Source: FEB-7 sp963698265 (GTDB lineage Bacteria > Pseudomonadota > Gammaproteobacteria > Burkholderiales > Usitatibacteraceae). Taken from it: a stretch of DNA of 64,000 nt. The first letter of the stretch is position 1, and every line of letters starts with the position of its first letter. A program made the position numbers and the translations under genes. The stretch lies in assembly GCA_963698265.1 (NCBI GenBank), contig CAVOQC010000004.1, positions 372,001-436,000 on the forward strand. The letters are read 5' to 3'. Positions 1 to 12,800 of the stretch are shown in pieces. Below the pieces are notes generated by a model. It did no database searches, was not told where the DNA came from, and saw nothing but the letters and a program-made list of their open reading frames with translations.

Positions 1-1077
<1,077 letters not shown>

Positions 1078-1146
1078 GAGAAGCGTCATCCTGCAGTTCC
1101 CACCATCTATCGGTTGTATCGTCTGGCGCAGCGCGCCTTGCCTGCG

Positions 1147-1223
1147 GGGTCTGTAGCTCAGTTGGTCAGAGCACACGCTTGATAAGCGTGGGGTCGATGG
1201 TTCAAATCCATCCAGACCCACCA
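1147..1223 (+). tRNA. tRNA-Ile (GAT anticodon)
   Basis: A 77-nt cloverleaf in the 16S-23S spacer. The acceptor arms GGGTCTG and CAGACCC pair, the anticodon loop is TTGATAA with GAT at 1181-1183, the T loop is TTCAAAT and an encoded CCA ends at 1223. It lies 72 nt after the 16S end. Confidence 0.98.
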
Positions 1224-1270
1224 CTTACCGACTCGGGCGTGGGGGGCGAGAAATCACGAGAGGGTCACAC

Positions 1271-1346
1271 GGGGCCATAGCTCAGCTGGGAGAGCGCCTG
1301 CTTTGCAAGCAGGAGGTCACCGGTTCGATCCCGGTTGGCTCCACCA
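1271..1346 (+). tRNA. tRNA-Ala (TGC anticodon)
   Basis: A 76-nt cloverleaf with acceptor arms GGGGCCA and TGGCTCC (one G-T pair), anticodon TGC at 1304-1306, T loop TTCGATC and encoded CCA at 1344-1346. The Ile-Ala pair is the usual spacer content of proteobacterial rRNA operons. Confidence 0.98.
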
Positions 1347-1678
1347 GGTGCTGGAGGGCGGCGGGAGCCGGCGCATGCAGGCAAGAGGGCATAACAGAGC
1401 GAAGGCGAGGCCTTGGTTCTGTTCTGGCTTCTTCGGAGGTCGGAGATTCGGCTGATCTTTAACAATTCGGGAAACATGAAGGTAGTTCTTGTGGAGGGGT
1501 GCGTGCCCGGTGGTATGGGGTGCGTGGCCGTTCTGCGAGGACACTGGGTGTATGTATTGCATCGTGCATTTGCGCAAGTCAAAAGGGCGCAAGTGCGCAC
1601 AAGCGCTTATGAAGAGAAGCCTTGTAGCTTCTGTTGTTCCTTGGGTCCGAAGAGGGTCTGAAGGGGGCAGGGTTATAG
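1347..1678 (+). other. tRNA-Ala to 23S internal transcribed spacer
   Basis: A 332-base stretch without a protein gene. It holds the precursor sequence upstream of 23S rRNA, including a boxA-like antitermination site. Short open frames on both strands here show no recognisable protein. Confidence 0.8.
1453..1465 (+). promoter_or_regulatory. rrn boxA-like antitermination site
   Basis: TGATCTTTAACAA differs by one base from the consensus boxA TGCTCTTTAACAA, which is bound by NusB/NusE in nascent rRNA. It lies in the spacer ahead of 23S, where proteobacterial rRNA operons carry a second boxA. Confidence 0.75.
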
Positions 1679-4676
<2,998 letters not shown>

Positions 4677-4799
4677 CTATAACTCTGCCAAGAAGCCTGT
4701 GCGCGCCGATGGCGCCGAGGCAGTGCCACACCCAACCTTCACTTCCCGAGACAAGCGCGTGACCGCACCCCAGCACCACCGCGGCCACGACACAGAATT

Positions 4800-4912
4800 C
4801 CTGGCGACCATAGCGCGTTGGCACCACCCCTTCCCATCCCGAACAGGACCGTGAAACGACGCCGCGCCGATGATATTGCGGATTGCCCGTGAGAAAGTAG
4901 GTCATCGCCAGG
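4800..4912 (+). rRNA. rrf: 5S ribosomal RNA
   Basis: A fragment of about 113 nt with terminal pairing (CCTGGCGA with TCGCCAGG) and the conserved internal segments CCCATCCCGAACAG, GTGAAACG and GAGAAAGTAGG. It lies 123 nt after 23S and closes the rRNA operon. Confidence 0.93.
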
Positions 4913-4922
4913 GCCTTACAAA

Positions 4923-4956
4923 CAAACGCCCGACTTCGAAAGAGGTTGGGCGTTTG
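4923..4956 (+). terminator. Terminator hairpin after the rRNA operon
   Basis: CAAACGCCC (4923-4931) pairs with GGGCGTTTG (4948-4956) around a TTCGAAAGA-type loop, just 10 nt past the 5S end. The run of T after the stem is weak, but the position and the long perfect stem fit an rrn terminator. Confidence 0.7.
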
Positions 4957-5043
4957 CACTTACGGTGCCGATGGCGCGCAGGCCCAAACAGGTCCGTGCG
5001 AATCGCGCGGGAGCCGATCAGCTTTCCGCAATGCCGATGCAAA

Positions 5044-5064
5044 CGCCCGCCAGAGGGGCGGGCG
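5044..5064 (-). terminator. Terminator hairpin downstream of the entericidin-like gene
   Basis: On the minus strand CGCCCGCC and GGCGGGCG form an 8-bp stem followed by TTT. It lies about 80 nt past the stop of the minus-strand lipoprotein gene at 5148. Confidence 0.5.
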
Positions 5065-5147
5065 CCACTACAAGTTCACAGCCTCGGCTTGAAAGGCACC
5101 TCAGCCCAAGACACAGGCGATGAGGTCACCGGATTCGTTGCGAGCGC

Positions 5148-5306
5148 TCAGTATTTCTTGTGTTCCTTGGCTTCGGCTTCCACTTTGCCGCCGGCGGCCT
5201 TCACGTCCTTGCCCGCGCCTTCCATCGTGTTGCAGGCGGTCAGCGGCAGCAGAAGCGATGTCCCGAGGAACATCGCGATCACGGCTCTCAGCATTGTCAT
5301 TTTCAT
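5148..5306 (-). CDS. Entericidin A/B family small lipoprotein
   Basis: A 52-residue protein. It has a basic, hydrophobic N-terminus and a lipobox (LTAC, Cys25) followed by NTMEGAGKDVKAAGGKVE, which matches the entericidin/EcnA-EcnB family of small cell-envelope lipoproteins. The product should be exported by Sec, lipidated at the cysteine and anchored to the membrane. The start is the ATG at 5306, which has AGGAGA at a good distance; the open frame extends upstream but that part has no family similarity. Family members have been discussed as toxin/antidote lipoproteins and as stress-responsive envelope proteins; the function here is unknown. A second relative lies at 46638. Confidence 0.85.
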   Translation of the reverse strand: MKMTMLRAVIAMFLGTSLLLPLTACNTMEGAGKDVKAAGGKVEAEAKEHKKY

Positions 5307-5455
5307 CGTTCTTCTCCTGGTCAGTCTCGCTTCAGGAACAACCCGGGCAAATCGTGCACCGAGCCTACCGGGAGATTGAAGGTCGGTCTGTGCGGTGGAG
5401 TACGGTGCACGCCCGGCGTTTGCGTTTTGGAGGAGCGATGGAGTGCCGGCCCGGC

Positions 5456-6140
5456 TCACTTGCCGGATCGAGCCCAGAGCGCGGCGAGCATCAGGGAGCG
5501 CGCGGCGCCAATCGCCACCGCGGTACCAATGGCGCGCAGCACCGGGGTTGCCGATAGCGCGAGACACCCGAAGGTGATCACCGTGGACGTGGTGCAAAGG
5601 GCCAGGGCCAGGGCCAGGCGGCTAGGGGCGTGCGGCCGCGCTCCTCCTCGTCGGCAGCCGGGCGCTCGAAGAAGAGCGCGTAGTTCAGGCCGATGCCCAC
5701 CACCAGCAGGAGCGCCACGAGATGAAGGACGCCGATGCGCTGGCCCATGGTGGCGAGCAGCGCCATCGTGACCGGCAGTGCCGCGGCGACGGGCGCCACG
5801 ACGCGCGCGGCCCGGCGGAACGAGCGCAGGCCCGCCGCGAGGAGCGCGACGATCAGCAGGGCACCCAAGGCGGATTGGCGAACGGCGTGGCTGCGAAATC
5901 GATCGAGCATGTCGACGGAGATCTGCTTCAGGTCCACGAGCTGGGTGCTTGTCGATGCAGCGAGTGCTGCGCGCAGGCGCTCCACATCGCTCTCGCCGCG
6001 CAGCGACGTGAGCACCAGCCACCGGCCTTCGAGCTCGATCACCTGCTCCCCGGGAAGGGCGGCGATTGCGAGGTGTTCTACGCCGGCTCCCTGGGGGCGC
6101 CGCAATAGCGCTGCTGCGCCACCGGGCCATCGATTCCACC
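5456..6140 (-). pseudogene. Remnant of an MMPL/RND-type exporter (C-terminal part, frameshifted)
   Basis: Two overlapping minus-strand frames together read as the last 200 or so residues of an MMPL-family membrane exporter. The first frame (to 5578) carries LRSFRRAARVVAPVAAALPV and the hallmark VVGIGLNYALFFERP. The second frame (to 5456) continues with LCTTSTVITFGCLALSATPV and a last hydrophobic helix. The join falls near 5600-5640, in a CCTGGC-repeat stretch where slippage is plausible. Family members are roughly 770-870 residues long; the whole N-terminal half, including the first membrane block and periplasmic domain, is absent. The locus is therefore truncated and frameshifted, and probably not functional. 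In other bacteria such exporters sit in aryl-polyene or fatty-acid-like gene clusters, none of which remains here. Confidence 0.72.
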
Positions 6141-6324
6141 GGTCAGCCACCCGCGATCGCTTTGTGCGCTGGGAGACAGACGCGATATCCGGCGCGCGAT
6201 ACCGTTCGCCTGTCCCATCGATAGTCACGATCGCGGCAACAGTCGCGGGCGCCATGGGCCCCGCGCTCGGCGCGGTGGCGGTGGAGCCGCAGCCCAACGC
6301 ACGCTCATGAAGAGGATCAAGACC

Positions 6325-6699
6325 ATGTCCAGTTACCAGTGGTACCGAACCGCCGGCGCGATAGGCGTCGCGGCCGTCATCATGGCGGGTTGCGCGAGCC
6401 TCCCGCGTCCGACGGAGCAGATTGCGGTCTCGAACGCCGCGATCACCAACGCCGTGCGTGCGGGCGGTGTCGAGTACGCGCCGGTCGAGATGAAGAGTGC
6501 GCAGGACAAGATGGTCCTGGCCAACCGTGCGATGGAGAAGGAAGACTACGAAAATGCCCGCTGGCTCGCCGAAGAGGCCCAGGCCGACGCGAGGCTCGCC
6601 GAGAAAACGGCGCAGTCGGCGAAGGCGCAAAGGGCAGCCGTCGCCCTGAGCGACGACATTCGCGTGCTGCGCGAAGAGATCAACCGCAAGAGCAAGTAA
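6325..6699 (+). CDS. DUF4398 domain lipoprotein
   Basis: A protein of 124 residues with a signal peptide and lipobox (IMAGC, Cys23), followed by an alanine- and glutamate-rich helical DUF4398 domain (about 30-120) and a short coiled-coil tail. It is probably an envelope lipoprotein; the biochemical role is unknown. The ATG at 6325 was chosen over the in-frame ATG at 6307 because AGAGGA at 6311-6316 sits 8 nt before 6325, while nothing resembling a ribosome site precedes 6307. It is followed 21 nt later by a gene with the same domain plus an OmpA domain, so the two probably form an operon and a functional pair. Confidence 0.85.
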   Translation: MSSYQWYRTAGAIGVAAVIMAGCASLPRPTEQIAVSNAAITNAVRAGGVEYAPVEMKSAQDKMVLANRAMEKEDYENARWLAEEAQADARLAEKTAQSAKAQRAAVALSDDIRVLREEINRKSK

Positions 6700-6720
6700 C
6701 CGCGAATCGAGGAAATGACC

Positions 6721-7716
6721 ATGAAGAACCAACGTATTTTTCCGCTCACGCTCATCGCAGCGGCCGTGCTGGCCGGCTGCAGCTCGATGCCGGCGAACAA
6801 TTCCCTGCTGGATCAGGCGCGCAGCGACTACGGCATTGCGCGAGCCGATCCACGGGTCACTTCCCTTGCCGCGGCCGAATTGCAGCAAGCCGGCAACTCC
6901 CTGGACAAGGCCAATGGCGCCTGGACCAAGGAGGAAGGCAAGGCCAAGGTCGACCACCTGGCGTACGTCGCGAAGCAGGAAGTGGCGATCGCGACGAGGA
7001 CCGCCGAGGAGAAAACGGCCGACCTTGCGGTGACCAACGCGATGGCGGAGCGCGACGCGGTCCGTCTCGAGGCGCGTACCCGGGAAGCGGAGTCCGCGCA
7101 GCGCAGCGCGCAGAACTCGCAGCTGCGCTCGGAGGCTTCGCAGCGCATGGCGGAACGCTCGCAACGCGAATCCGACGCGGCCAGGCAAAGCGCCGCGGAC
7201 TCGCAGCGGCAGGCCGAAGCGCAGACGCAGGCGGCCAATGTCGCGCTGCTCAATGCGCAGGACGCCCGCCGGCAGGCCGCGGACGCCGGCATGCGCTCGA
7301 GCGAACTGGAAGCGCAGCTCGCCGCCATGCAGGCGCGCAAGACCGATCGCGGCATGGTCGTCACGCTGGGCGACGTGCTGTTCGACACCAACGAGTCGCA
7401 GCTGAAGTCCGGCGGTGTGCGCAACGTGCAGAAGCTGGCGGATTTTTTCAGGCAGTATCCGCAACGCAACGTGATGATCGAGGGCTTCACCGACAGTACC
7501 GGCAGTGGCGGCCACAATCAGGCGCTTTCCGAAAGGCGTGCCGACTCGGTGCGAACGGCCCTGCTGGGCATGGGCATGAGCGCCGAGCGCATCACCTGGC
7601 GCGGGTATGGCGAGTCCTATCCGGTCGCCGGCAACGATACCGCAGCGGGACGGCAGCAGAACCGCCGCGTCGAGATGGTGGTCTCCGACGACAACGGGAA
7701 GGTCGCCCCGCGCTGA
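6721..7716 (+). CDS. DUF4398-OmpA family peptidoglycan-binding lipoprotein
   Basis: A 331-residue lipoprotein (lipobox LAGC, Cys20). A DUF4398 helical domain (about 28-110) is followed by a long Ala/Glu/Arg-rich coiled coil (about 100-205) and an OmpA C-terminal-like domain (about 215-325). That domain shows the FDTNESQLK start and the FTDSTGSGGHNQALSERRA signature of peptidoglycan (diaminopimelate) binding. The likely role is to tether the outer membrane to the cell wall through a rod-like spacer. The ATG at 6721 is preferred to 6715 because GAGGA ends 7 nt before it. It belongs to an operon with the preceding DUF4398 lipoprotein. Confidence 0.9.
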   Translation: MKNQRIFPLTLIAAAVLAGCSSMPANNSLLDQARSDYGIARADPRVTSLAAAELQQAGNSLDKANGAWTKEEGKAKVDHLAYVAKQEVAIATRTAEEKTADLAVTNAMAERDAVRLEARTREAESAQRSAQNSQLRSEASQRMAERSQRESDAARQSAADSQRQAEAQTQAANVALLNAQDARRQAADAGMRSSELEAQLAAMQARKTDRGMVVTLGDVLFDTNESQLKSGGVRNVQKLADFFRQYPQRNVMIEGFTDSTGSGGHNQALSERRADSVRTALLGMGMSAERITWRGYGESYPVAGNDTAAGRQQNRRVEMVVSDDNGKVAPR

Positions 7717-7777
7717 TCGCGCTGCACGCGCCCGAGCCGGCGGGTTCGCCGGCTTGAGCACCTCACGGGAGATGCCC

Positions 7778-8002
7778 ATGAATACGAAAGCCCTCTTCAC
7801 CTTCACGATCGGCACGGCTTCCGTCCTCGCGGCGGGCGCCGCCTTTGGCCAGAGCGGCACCACGATGAATGGCGGCGGTGGCATGGTCGATCATGGATCG
7901 ATGGGCGCCGGCTTGTTCGGGGGCTTCTGGGTGCCCGTGCTGCTCGTCGTGGCTCTCGTCGGCTTCGTGGCCTGGATGGCGACGCGGAAGGACAAGGAAT
8001 AG
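7778..8002 (+). CDS. Small single-pass membrane protein
   Basis: 74 residues: an N-terminal signal sequence cleavable after about residue 24 (AAGAAFGQ), a short glycine/methionine/histidine-rich segment (NGGGGMVDHGSMG), one transmembrane helix (about 50-68, WVPVLLVVALVGFVAWMA) and a charged end TRKDKE. No family is recognised with confidence. The ATG at 7778 is preceded by GGGAG at 7767-7771. It lies 61 nt after the OmpA-domain gene and ends 32 nt before a strong terminator, so it may be the last gene of that envelope operon. Function unknown. Confidence 0.7.
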   Translation: MNTKALFTFTIGTASVLAAGAAFGQSGTTMNGGGGMVDHGSMGAGLFGGFWVPVLLVVALVGFVAWMATRKDKE

Positions 8003-8315
8003 GGTCTTTCAACAAGCTGCAACGCAACGATAGGGCCCCGCGACTGCGGGGCCTTTTCTTGTCCTCGCGCTCCGCGCGAGGAGGGTGGCGAGGGCGACGC
8101 GAGGCGACGTTGCATCCCTGGGCCCTGACCGGTCTCAAGGGCACGGCTGTTCGCCGTTTCACAGCCTGTCAACGAGTCTCTATGTTCGACACCGCACCGA
8201 CACCGCACCGATGCCGCGCCACAGTGGGCGCCATGTCGCCTGGCTTGCCCCGAAGCCAGGCACGGCGCAGCGGAGGCATCGCCTGCGCCAACGCAACACT
8301 TCATTGGAGACACGA
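8003..8315. other. Intergenic region (313 bases)
   Basis: Contains the terminator at 8034-8060. The remainder precedes the crystallin-repeat gene. Short direct repeats of GACACCGCACC occur near 8190-8215. No convincing promoter or small gene was found. Confidence 0.6.
8034..8060 (+). terminator. Rho-independent terminator
   Basis: GGCCCCGC (8034-8041) pairs with GCGGGGCC (8046-8053) around GACT, followed directly by TTTTCTT. It ends the DUF4398/OmpA/small membrane protein operon. Confidence 0.9.
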
Positions 8316-9752
8316 ATGAACGAATTCCTGAGAAACGCCCTGGCGCTGGCCTCACTGGCCTTTGCGACGCAGGCCGCCGCGCAGATCACCTTCTACGAAC
8401 GGGAAGGATTCGCAGGCCGGTCCTTCACCACGGAGAAGCGGATCGGCGATTTCGAGCGCTACGGCTTCAACGACCGCGCCTCGTCGGTCGTGGTGCAGCG
8501 CGAGCGCTGGGAGGTGTGCGAGGACGCGCGCTTCGACGGCCGCTGCGTCGTCCTGCGACCGGGCCAGTACCCGTCGCTCGCGGCGATGGGCCTGAACGAA
8601 CGCGTCTCCTCGGTGCGCGCCGTGGAACGCGACGCTCGCGTCGCCGACAATCGCTATGCTCCCCTTCCCGTCGCGGATCGCGGCTACGCCGGGCCCGCCC
8701 GGGTCACGTTCTACGAGCAGGAGGGTTTCCAGGGCCGTTCATTCAGCACCGCAGAGCAGGTGCGCAACTTCCGGCGCTACGGCTTCAATGACCGCGCCTC
8801 CTCGGTGGTGGTCGCCGGCGATCGCTGGGAGGCGTGCGAGGACAGCCGCTTCTCCGGGCGCTGCGTGGTGTTGCGACCCGGCCGCTACGCCTCTCTTGCC
8901 GCGATGGGCCTGAACGAACGCGTCTCCTCGGTGCGCGCCGTGAGCCGCGATGCGCTCGTCGACGAGCGCCGTTACGCGCCCCTTCCTCTCGCGGATCGCG
9001 GCTACGAGGGGCCCGCGCAGATCACCTTCTACGAGCACGAGGGCTTCCAGGGCCGCAGCTTCAGCACCGGGGAGCAGGTCGGCAACATCGAGCGCCATGG
9101 CTTCAACGACCGCGCCTCTTCGGCATTGGTTGTCGGCGATCGATGGGAGGTGTGCTCGGACGCGGGATTCTCCGGACGCTGCGTGGTGCTGCGACCGGGC
9201 CAGTATGGCTCGCTCGCCGCGATGGGACTGAACGACCGCGTCTCGTCGGTACGCATCGTGGAGCGCCGTGCGCAGGTCGAGGACAATCGCTATGCACCGG
9301 CGCCGGTGACGGTTCACGACTATCGCCGCCGCCACGAGGAACGCGTCTTCGAGGCCGAAGTGACCTCCGTGCGCGCCGTGGTAGGACCTTCGGAGCAGCG
9401 CTGCTGGGTCGAGCGTGAGCAGGTCGCGTCCGGCGGGACCAACATTCCCGGTGCCCTCGTCGGCGCGGTGATCGGCGGAATCCTCGGCCACCAGATCGGT
9501 GGCGGACGAGGCAAGGATGTGGCCACGGCCGGTGGCGCCATCGCCGGCGGCGTGTTGGGTGCCAATGTGGGCCGCGACAGCGGGAACACCGGCTACGGCC
9601 AGGACGTCAAGCGTTGTGAAAGCGTGCCGAGCCAGACGCCCGCCTACTGGGATGTGACCTACCACTTCCGCGGGCAGGAGCATCGCATTCAGATGACCTC
9701 TGCCCCGGGACGGACGATCAGCGTCAACTCGCAGGGCGAACCGCGGGCGTAG
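8316..9752 (+). CDS. Exported triple beta/gamma-crystallin repeat protein with glycine-zipper domain
   Basis: 478 residues with a signal peptide (cleavage near AAAQ, residue 23). Three tandem beta/gamma-crystallin-type modules follow, starting at residues 24, 130 and 236. Each has ITFYE-EGF-GRSF, YGFNDRASS, CVVLRPGQY and LNERVSSVR motifs and a tail YAPLPVADRGY. After these come a linker, a glycine-zipper segment (about 378-430, GALVGAVIGGILGHQIGGG) and a C-terminal domain with two cysteines. Glycine zippers of this type occur in outer-membrane lipoproteins such as SlyB relatives. Microbial crystallin modules often bind calcium and stabilise exported proteins; that role here is inferred. The ATG at 8316 has GGAGA at 8306-8310. 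It stands alone between two terminators. Confidence 0.85.
   Translation: MNEFLRNALALASLAFATQAAAQITFYEREGFAGRSFTTEKRIGDFERYGFNDRASSVVVQRERWEVCEDARFDGRCVVLRPGQYPSLAAMGLNERVSSVRAVERDARVADNRYAPLPVADRGYAGPARVTFYEQEGFQGRSFSTAEQVRNFRRYGFNDRASSVVVAGDRWEACEDSRFSGRCVVLRPGRYASLAAMGLNERVSSVRAVSRDALVDERRYAPLPLADRGYEGPAQITFYEHEGFQGRSFSTGEQVGNIERHGFNDRASSALVVGDRWEVCSDAGFSGRCVVLRPGQYGSLAAMGLNDRVSSVRIVERRAQVEDNRYAPAPVTVHDYRRRHEERVFEAEVTSVRAVVGPSEQRCWVEREQVASGGTNIPGALVGAVIGGILGHQIGGGRGKDVATAGGAIAGGVLGANVGRDSGNTGYGQDVKRCESVPSQTPAYWDVTYHFRGQEHRIQMTSAPGRTISVNSQGEPRA
8385..9338 (+). repeat. Three tandem 318-bp repeats encoding crystallin modules
   Basis: Units begin at 8385, 8703 and 9021 with an exact period of 318 bp (106 codons). 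The FYE, NDRASS, CVVLRPG and LNERVSSVR segments are nearly identical in DNA between copies. The linker of the third unit has diverged. This indicates internal duplication within one gene. Confidence 0.9.
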
Positions 9753-9782
9753 GGCCGGCGCGGCCAGGGCCATGCACACAGA

Positions 9783-9806
9783 AGGGCCACCCCAAGGGGT
9801 GGCCCT
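9783..9806. terminator. Bidirectional terminator between convergent genes
   Basis: AGGGCCACC and GGTGGCCCT form a near-perfect stem of 10-11 bp around a short loop, with CTTGCTTTT following on the plus strand. It separates the plus-strand crystallin-repeat gene (ends 9752) from the minus-strand glucan operon (ends 9827) and may serve both. Confidence 0.8.
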
Positions 9807-9826
9807 CTTGCTTTTCCGGGGTCGCC

Positions 9827-12800
9827 TTACGATGCCGAGTGCGCCTGGCCCTCGGGAATCAGCGCCGCCGCGGGAAAGCCCGCAAAGGCCTGTGCGAGCG
9901 AAATGGAGCCATCGCGCAACACGATCGTCTCGCCCGTGAGCACGTTCGTGAACCGCGCGCCCTCGGCGAAATCGCTTGCCGCAACGGCCGTGTCGGCCCA
10001 GGCCTGTGCGCCCAGGGGCAGGTTTCCCGGTTCGCCCATCAGCTTCGCGAAGAGCCTTCCGGCAATGACGATCAGCGTGCGATCCCCGTGCCGCCTGGCG
10101 TAGGCGATCAAGTGCGCGGCTTTTTCCCCGCGGCATTCCAGCGGCTGGTACCCGCCCTGCCTGAACAATTCGGGATCCTTCCGGCGCAGGCCGAGAATGC
10201 ACGCGGTGATGAGAAGCTTCGCGCGGCCATCGTGGAGCGAAGCTGCAAGCGAGCCCGCGTATTCGGCGCGTCCGGCGGCGGCCGCGAGAATTTCCTCGAG
10301 CAGGCGCGCACGGAGCGCGTAGTCCACCGGACGGCGGTTGTCCGGATCGACCAGGCTGAAGTCGAGCAGCTCGTTGCCCTGGTAGAGATCCGGCACGCCG
10401 GGCGAGGTGAGCTTCACGAGTGCGAGTGAAAGCGAGCCCAGCGCGCCGAACCAGGCCAGCCGCGAGGCCTGCGCGTGCAGGTCGTCGAGGAAGGGCGTGG
10501 GGCGATCTCGGCCGAGCAGGGCGCCCACGAAGCGCGCGAGGCCCTGCTCGTAGGCCTCGTTCGGCCGCGTCCAGCTCGTGCTGCGCTTGGCCTCCCGGGC
10601 CGCCTTCAGCATGTAGCGCTCGATGCGGCCGCGATAGTCCTCCAGCGCCTCGCCCGCCAGTCCTTCCGGCGGGTAGGTGCCGAGCAGGACCTGGTAGAGG
10701 AGGTATTCGTCGTTGCGCGAGGGCACGGGCGCCGATTCGACCGCCGATCGCGCGCTGCGGTTGAGCGTGCTCCAGCGGCGCAGCAGCAGGCGCCAGGCGG
10801 CGGGCATCTCCGAGATCACGTTGATCCGCTGGCGCACGTCCTCGCTGCGCTTGTTGTCGTGCGTCGAGGTCGCGAGCATCGTGTGCGGCCAGCGTGCGGC
10901 ACGGTCGGCGCTCGCCCCGTGGAATGCGCGCACCGACATTCCGAAGGTCTCCGGGTGCGAGCCCACCTCGTTGAGGGATGCAAGCCGGTTGTAGATGTAG
11001 AACGCGGTGTCCTCGACGCCCTTCGCCGCGAGCGGGGAGGTGAACTGCTGGAACTTCATCGCGAAGCGCAGCACGCGCTTCTCGAGGCCCTCCGGGGATC
11101 CCTCGGGAACCGTGCCGAAGAGAATGTGGCGAAGGAAGCCGAAGACGCTCGCATCGGCCGCGCGCGAGCGGCGCGTGGCGTGCGCGACCGCCCAGTCGAC
11201 GAAGCGGCGATCCTGTGCGGACGGCGCGCCCGCGATGTAGGTGCGGTAGACGGGCATGCAGGCGGCCACTTCCGCGAGCGCCTCGCGAAGCGTGTTGAAC
11301 GTGAAGTCGCGCGTGCGAAGGTCCGCGCGCGCGATGCGCATGAGCTCGGTGGCGAGCATGGTGAGTTCGGAAGCGAGCGCGCTGCGCATGATGTCGCGCT
11401 TGCAGAGGTAAGTGAGTTCCTCGAATTCGAGGCTCTCCCCCGTGAAGCTTCGCCACGTGCGCTCGATCCTGCGGGCAGCGCTGCGGTCCACGAAGACCGC
11501 GTTCGCCACCGCCGCGAACCGGTAGCCCGTCGTGCCGTGGAGCGCCCAGTCCTCGGGGACGTGCTCGTGCGGCGCGGTGATCTTCTCCGCGAGCACGTAG
11601 AGGGGACGGGCGGGCCTGCCGTCGTCGCCCTCCGGAGCGAGGGGCATCCCGAGCCGGCGCGCGTAGCCTTCCTGCAGGCGCCGGAAGTACTGCGCCGGGT
11701 CGTACAGGCCGTCCGGGTGATCGATACGCAGCCCGTCGACGGTGCCGGAGGCGGCCAGTTCCAGCGCGAGGCCGTGGGTGGCCTCGAACACCTGTTCGTC
11801 CTCCATGCGCAGCGCGGCGAGCTCGTTGATGTCGAAGAAGCGCCGGTAGTTGATCTCGTCGGAGGCGACGCGCCAGTAGGCCAGCCGGTACGCCTGGGCT
11901 TCGAGGAGCGCATGCAGCGCCTCCCGCGTACCGCCGCCGGACCGCGCCGCGTTCGCTTCCGCCACCGCGGACTGGAGCGCGCGGGCGAGCACTGGTTGCC
12001 CTAGCGCCAGACCCGCGAGGCGCCGCTTGTGGGCTTCCTTGTCGCGCGAGCGCTCGGCGATTTCCTCCGCGATCGTGCTGTCCCGGGGAGGCAGGTGCCC
12101 GAAGGCGGAGGCGAGGCTCGCAAGTTCGCCGCGCGCTTGCGCGGGAGCGTCCGCGGGGAGCAACTGCTCGGCCCTGCGCAGCAGCGGCGCGTACTCGCGC
12201 GGATCCACCGGGAAGCGGTGCTCGTGGTAGCGCACGGCGAACGCGCCGGTCTCCACCTCGAAGGCGAGCACGAGCTCGCCGTTCGCGAGCACGACGCCGT
12301 AGTGCTCGCCGAGCACGGGCACGAGCACCTTGCCGGCGAGCTCGGCATTCGCCGGCAGCCAGTCGATGTCGAAATAGCGCGCATGGAGCGAGGCGGGGCC
12401 GTTCTCGAGCACGTCCATCCACCAGGCGTTGTCCGCGCCCATGACCGCCATGTGGTTCGGCACCATGTCGAAGAGCATCCCGAGCCCGTGCTCGCGCAGC
12501 GCCGCGCAGAAGCGCGCGAAGCCCTCCGGCCCCCCGAGGTCAGGGGCGATCTCTCCGTGGTGGGTGATGTCGTAGCCGTGCATGCTGTCCGTGCGCGCGC
12601 GCAGCAGCGGCGAGCAGTAGACGTGGCTCACGCCGAGCCGGGCGAGATACGGGAGGATCGCGATCGCGGCATCGAAGTCGAACCCCCGGTGCAACTGAAG
12701 CCGGTAGGTGGCCCGCGGGATGCGGACTTCCCGCGCCCCTCGCGGCGCAGCCCTCGGCGGTTGCGGTCGCGCGGCGGCCATCCGCCTGCCGAGCGAGGCG

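Noticed and set aside
5578..7884. A 768-codon minus-strand open frame
   Set aside because: Only its last 190 or so codons resemble an MMPL exporter. The rest is antisense to the DUF4398 and OmpA genes and the small membrane protein, and has the Arg/Gly/His-rich composition of a GC-rich shadow frame.
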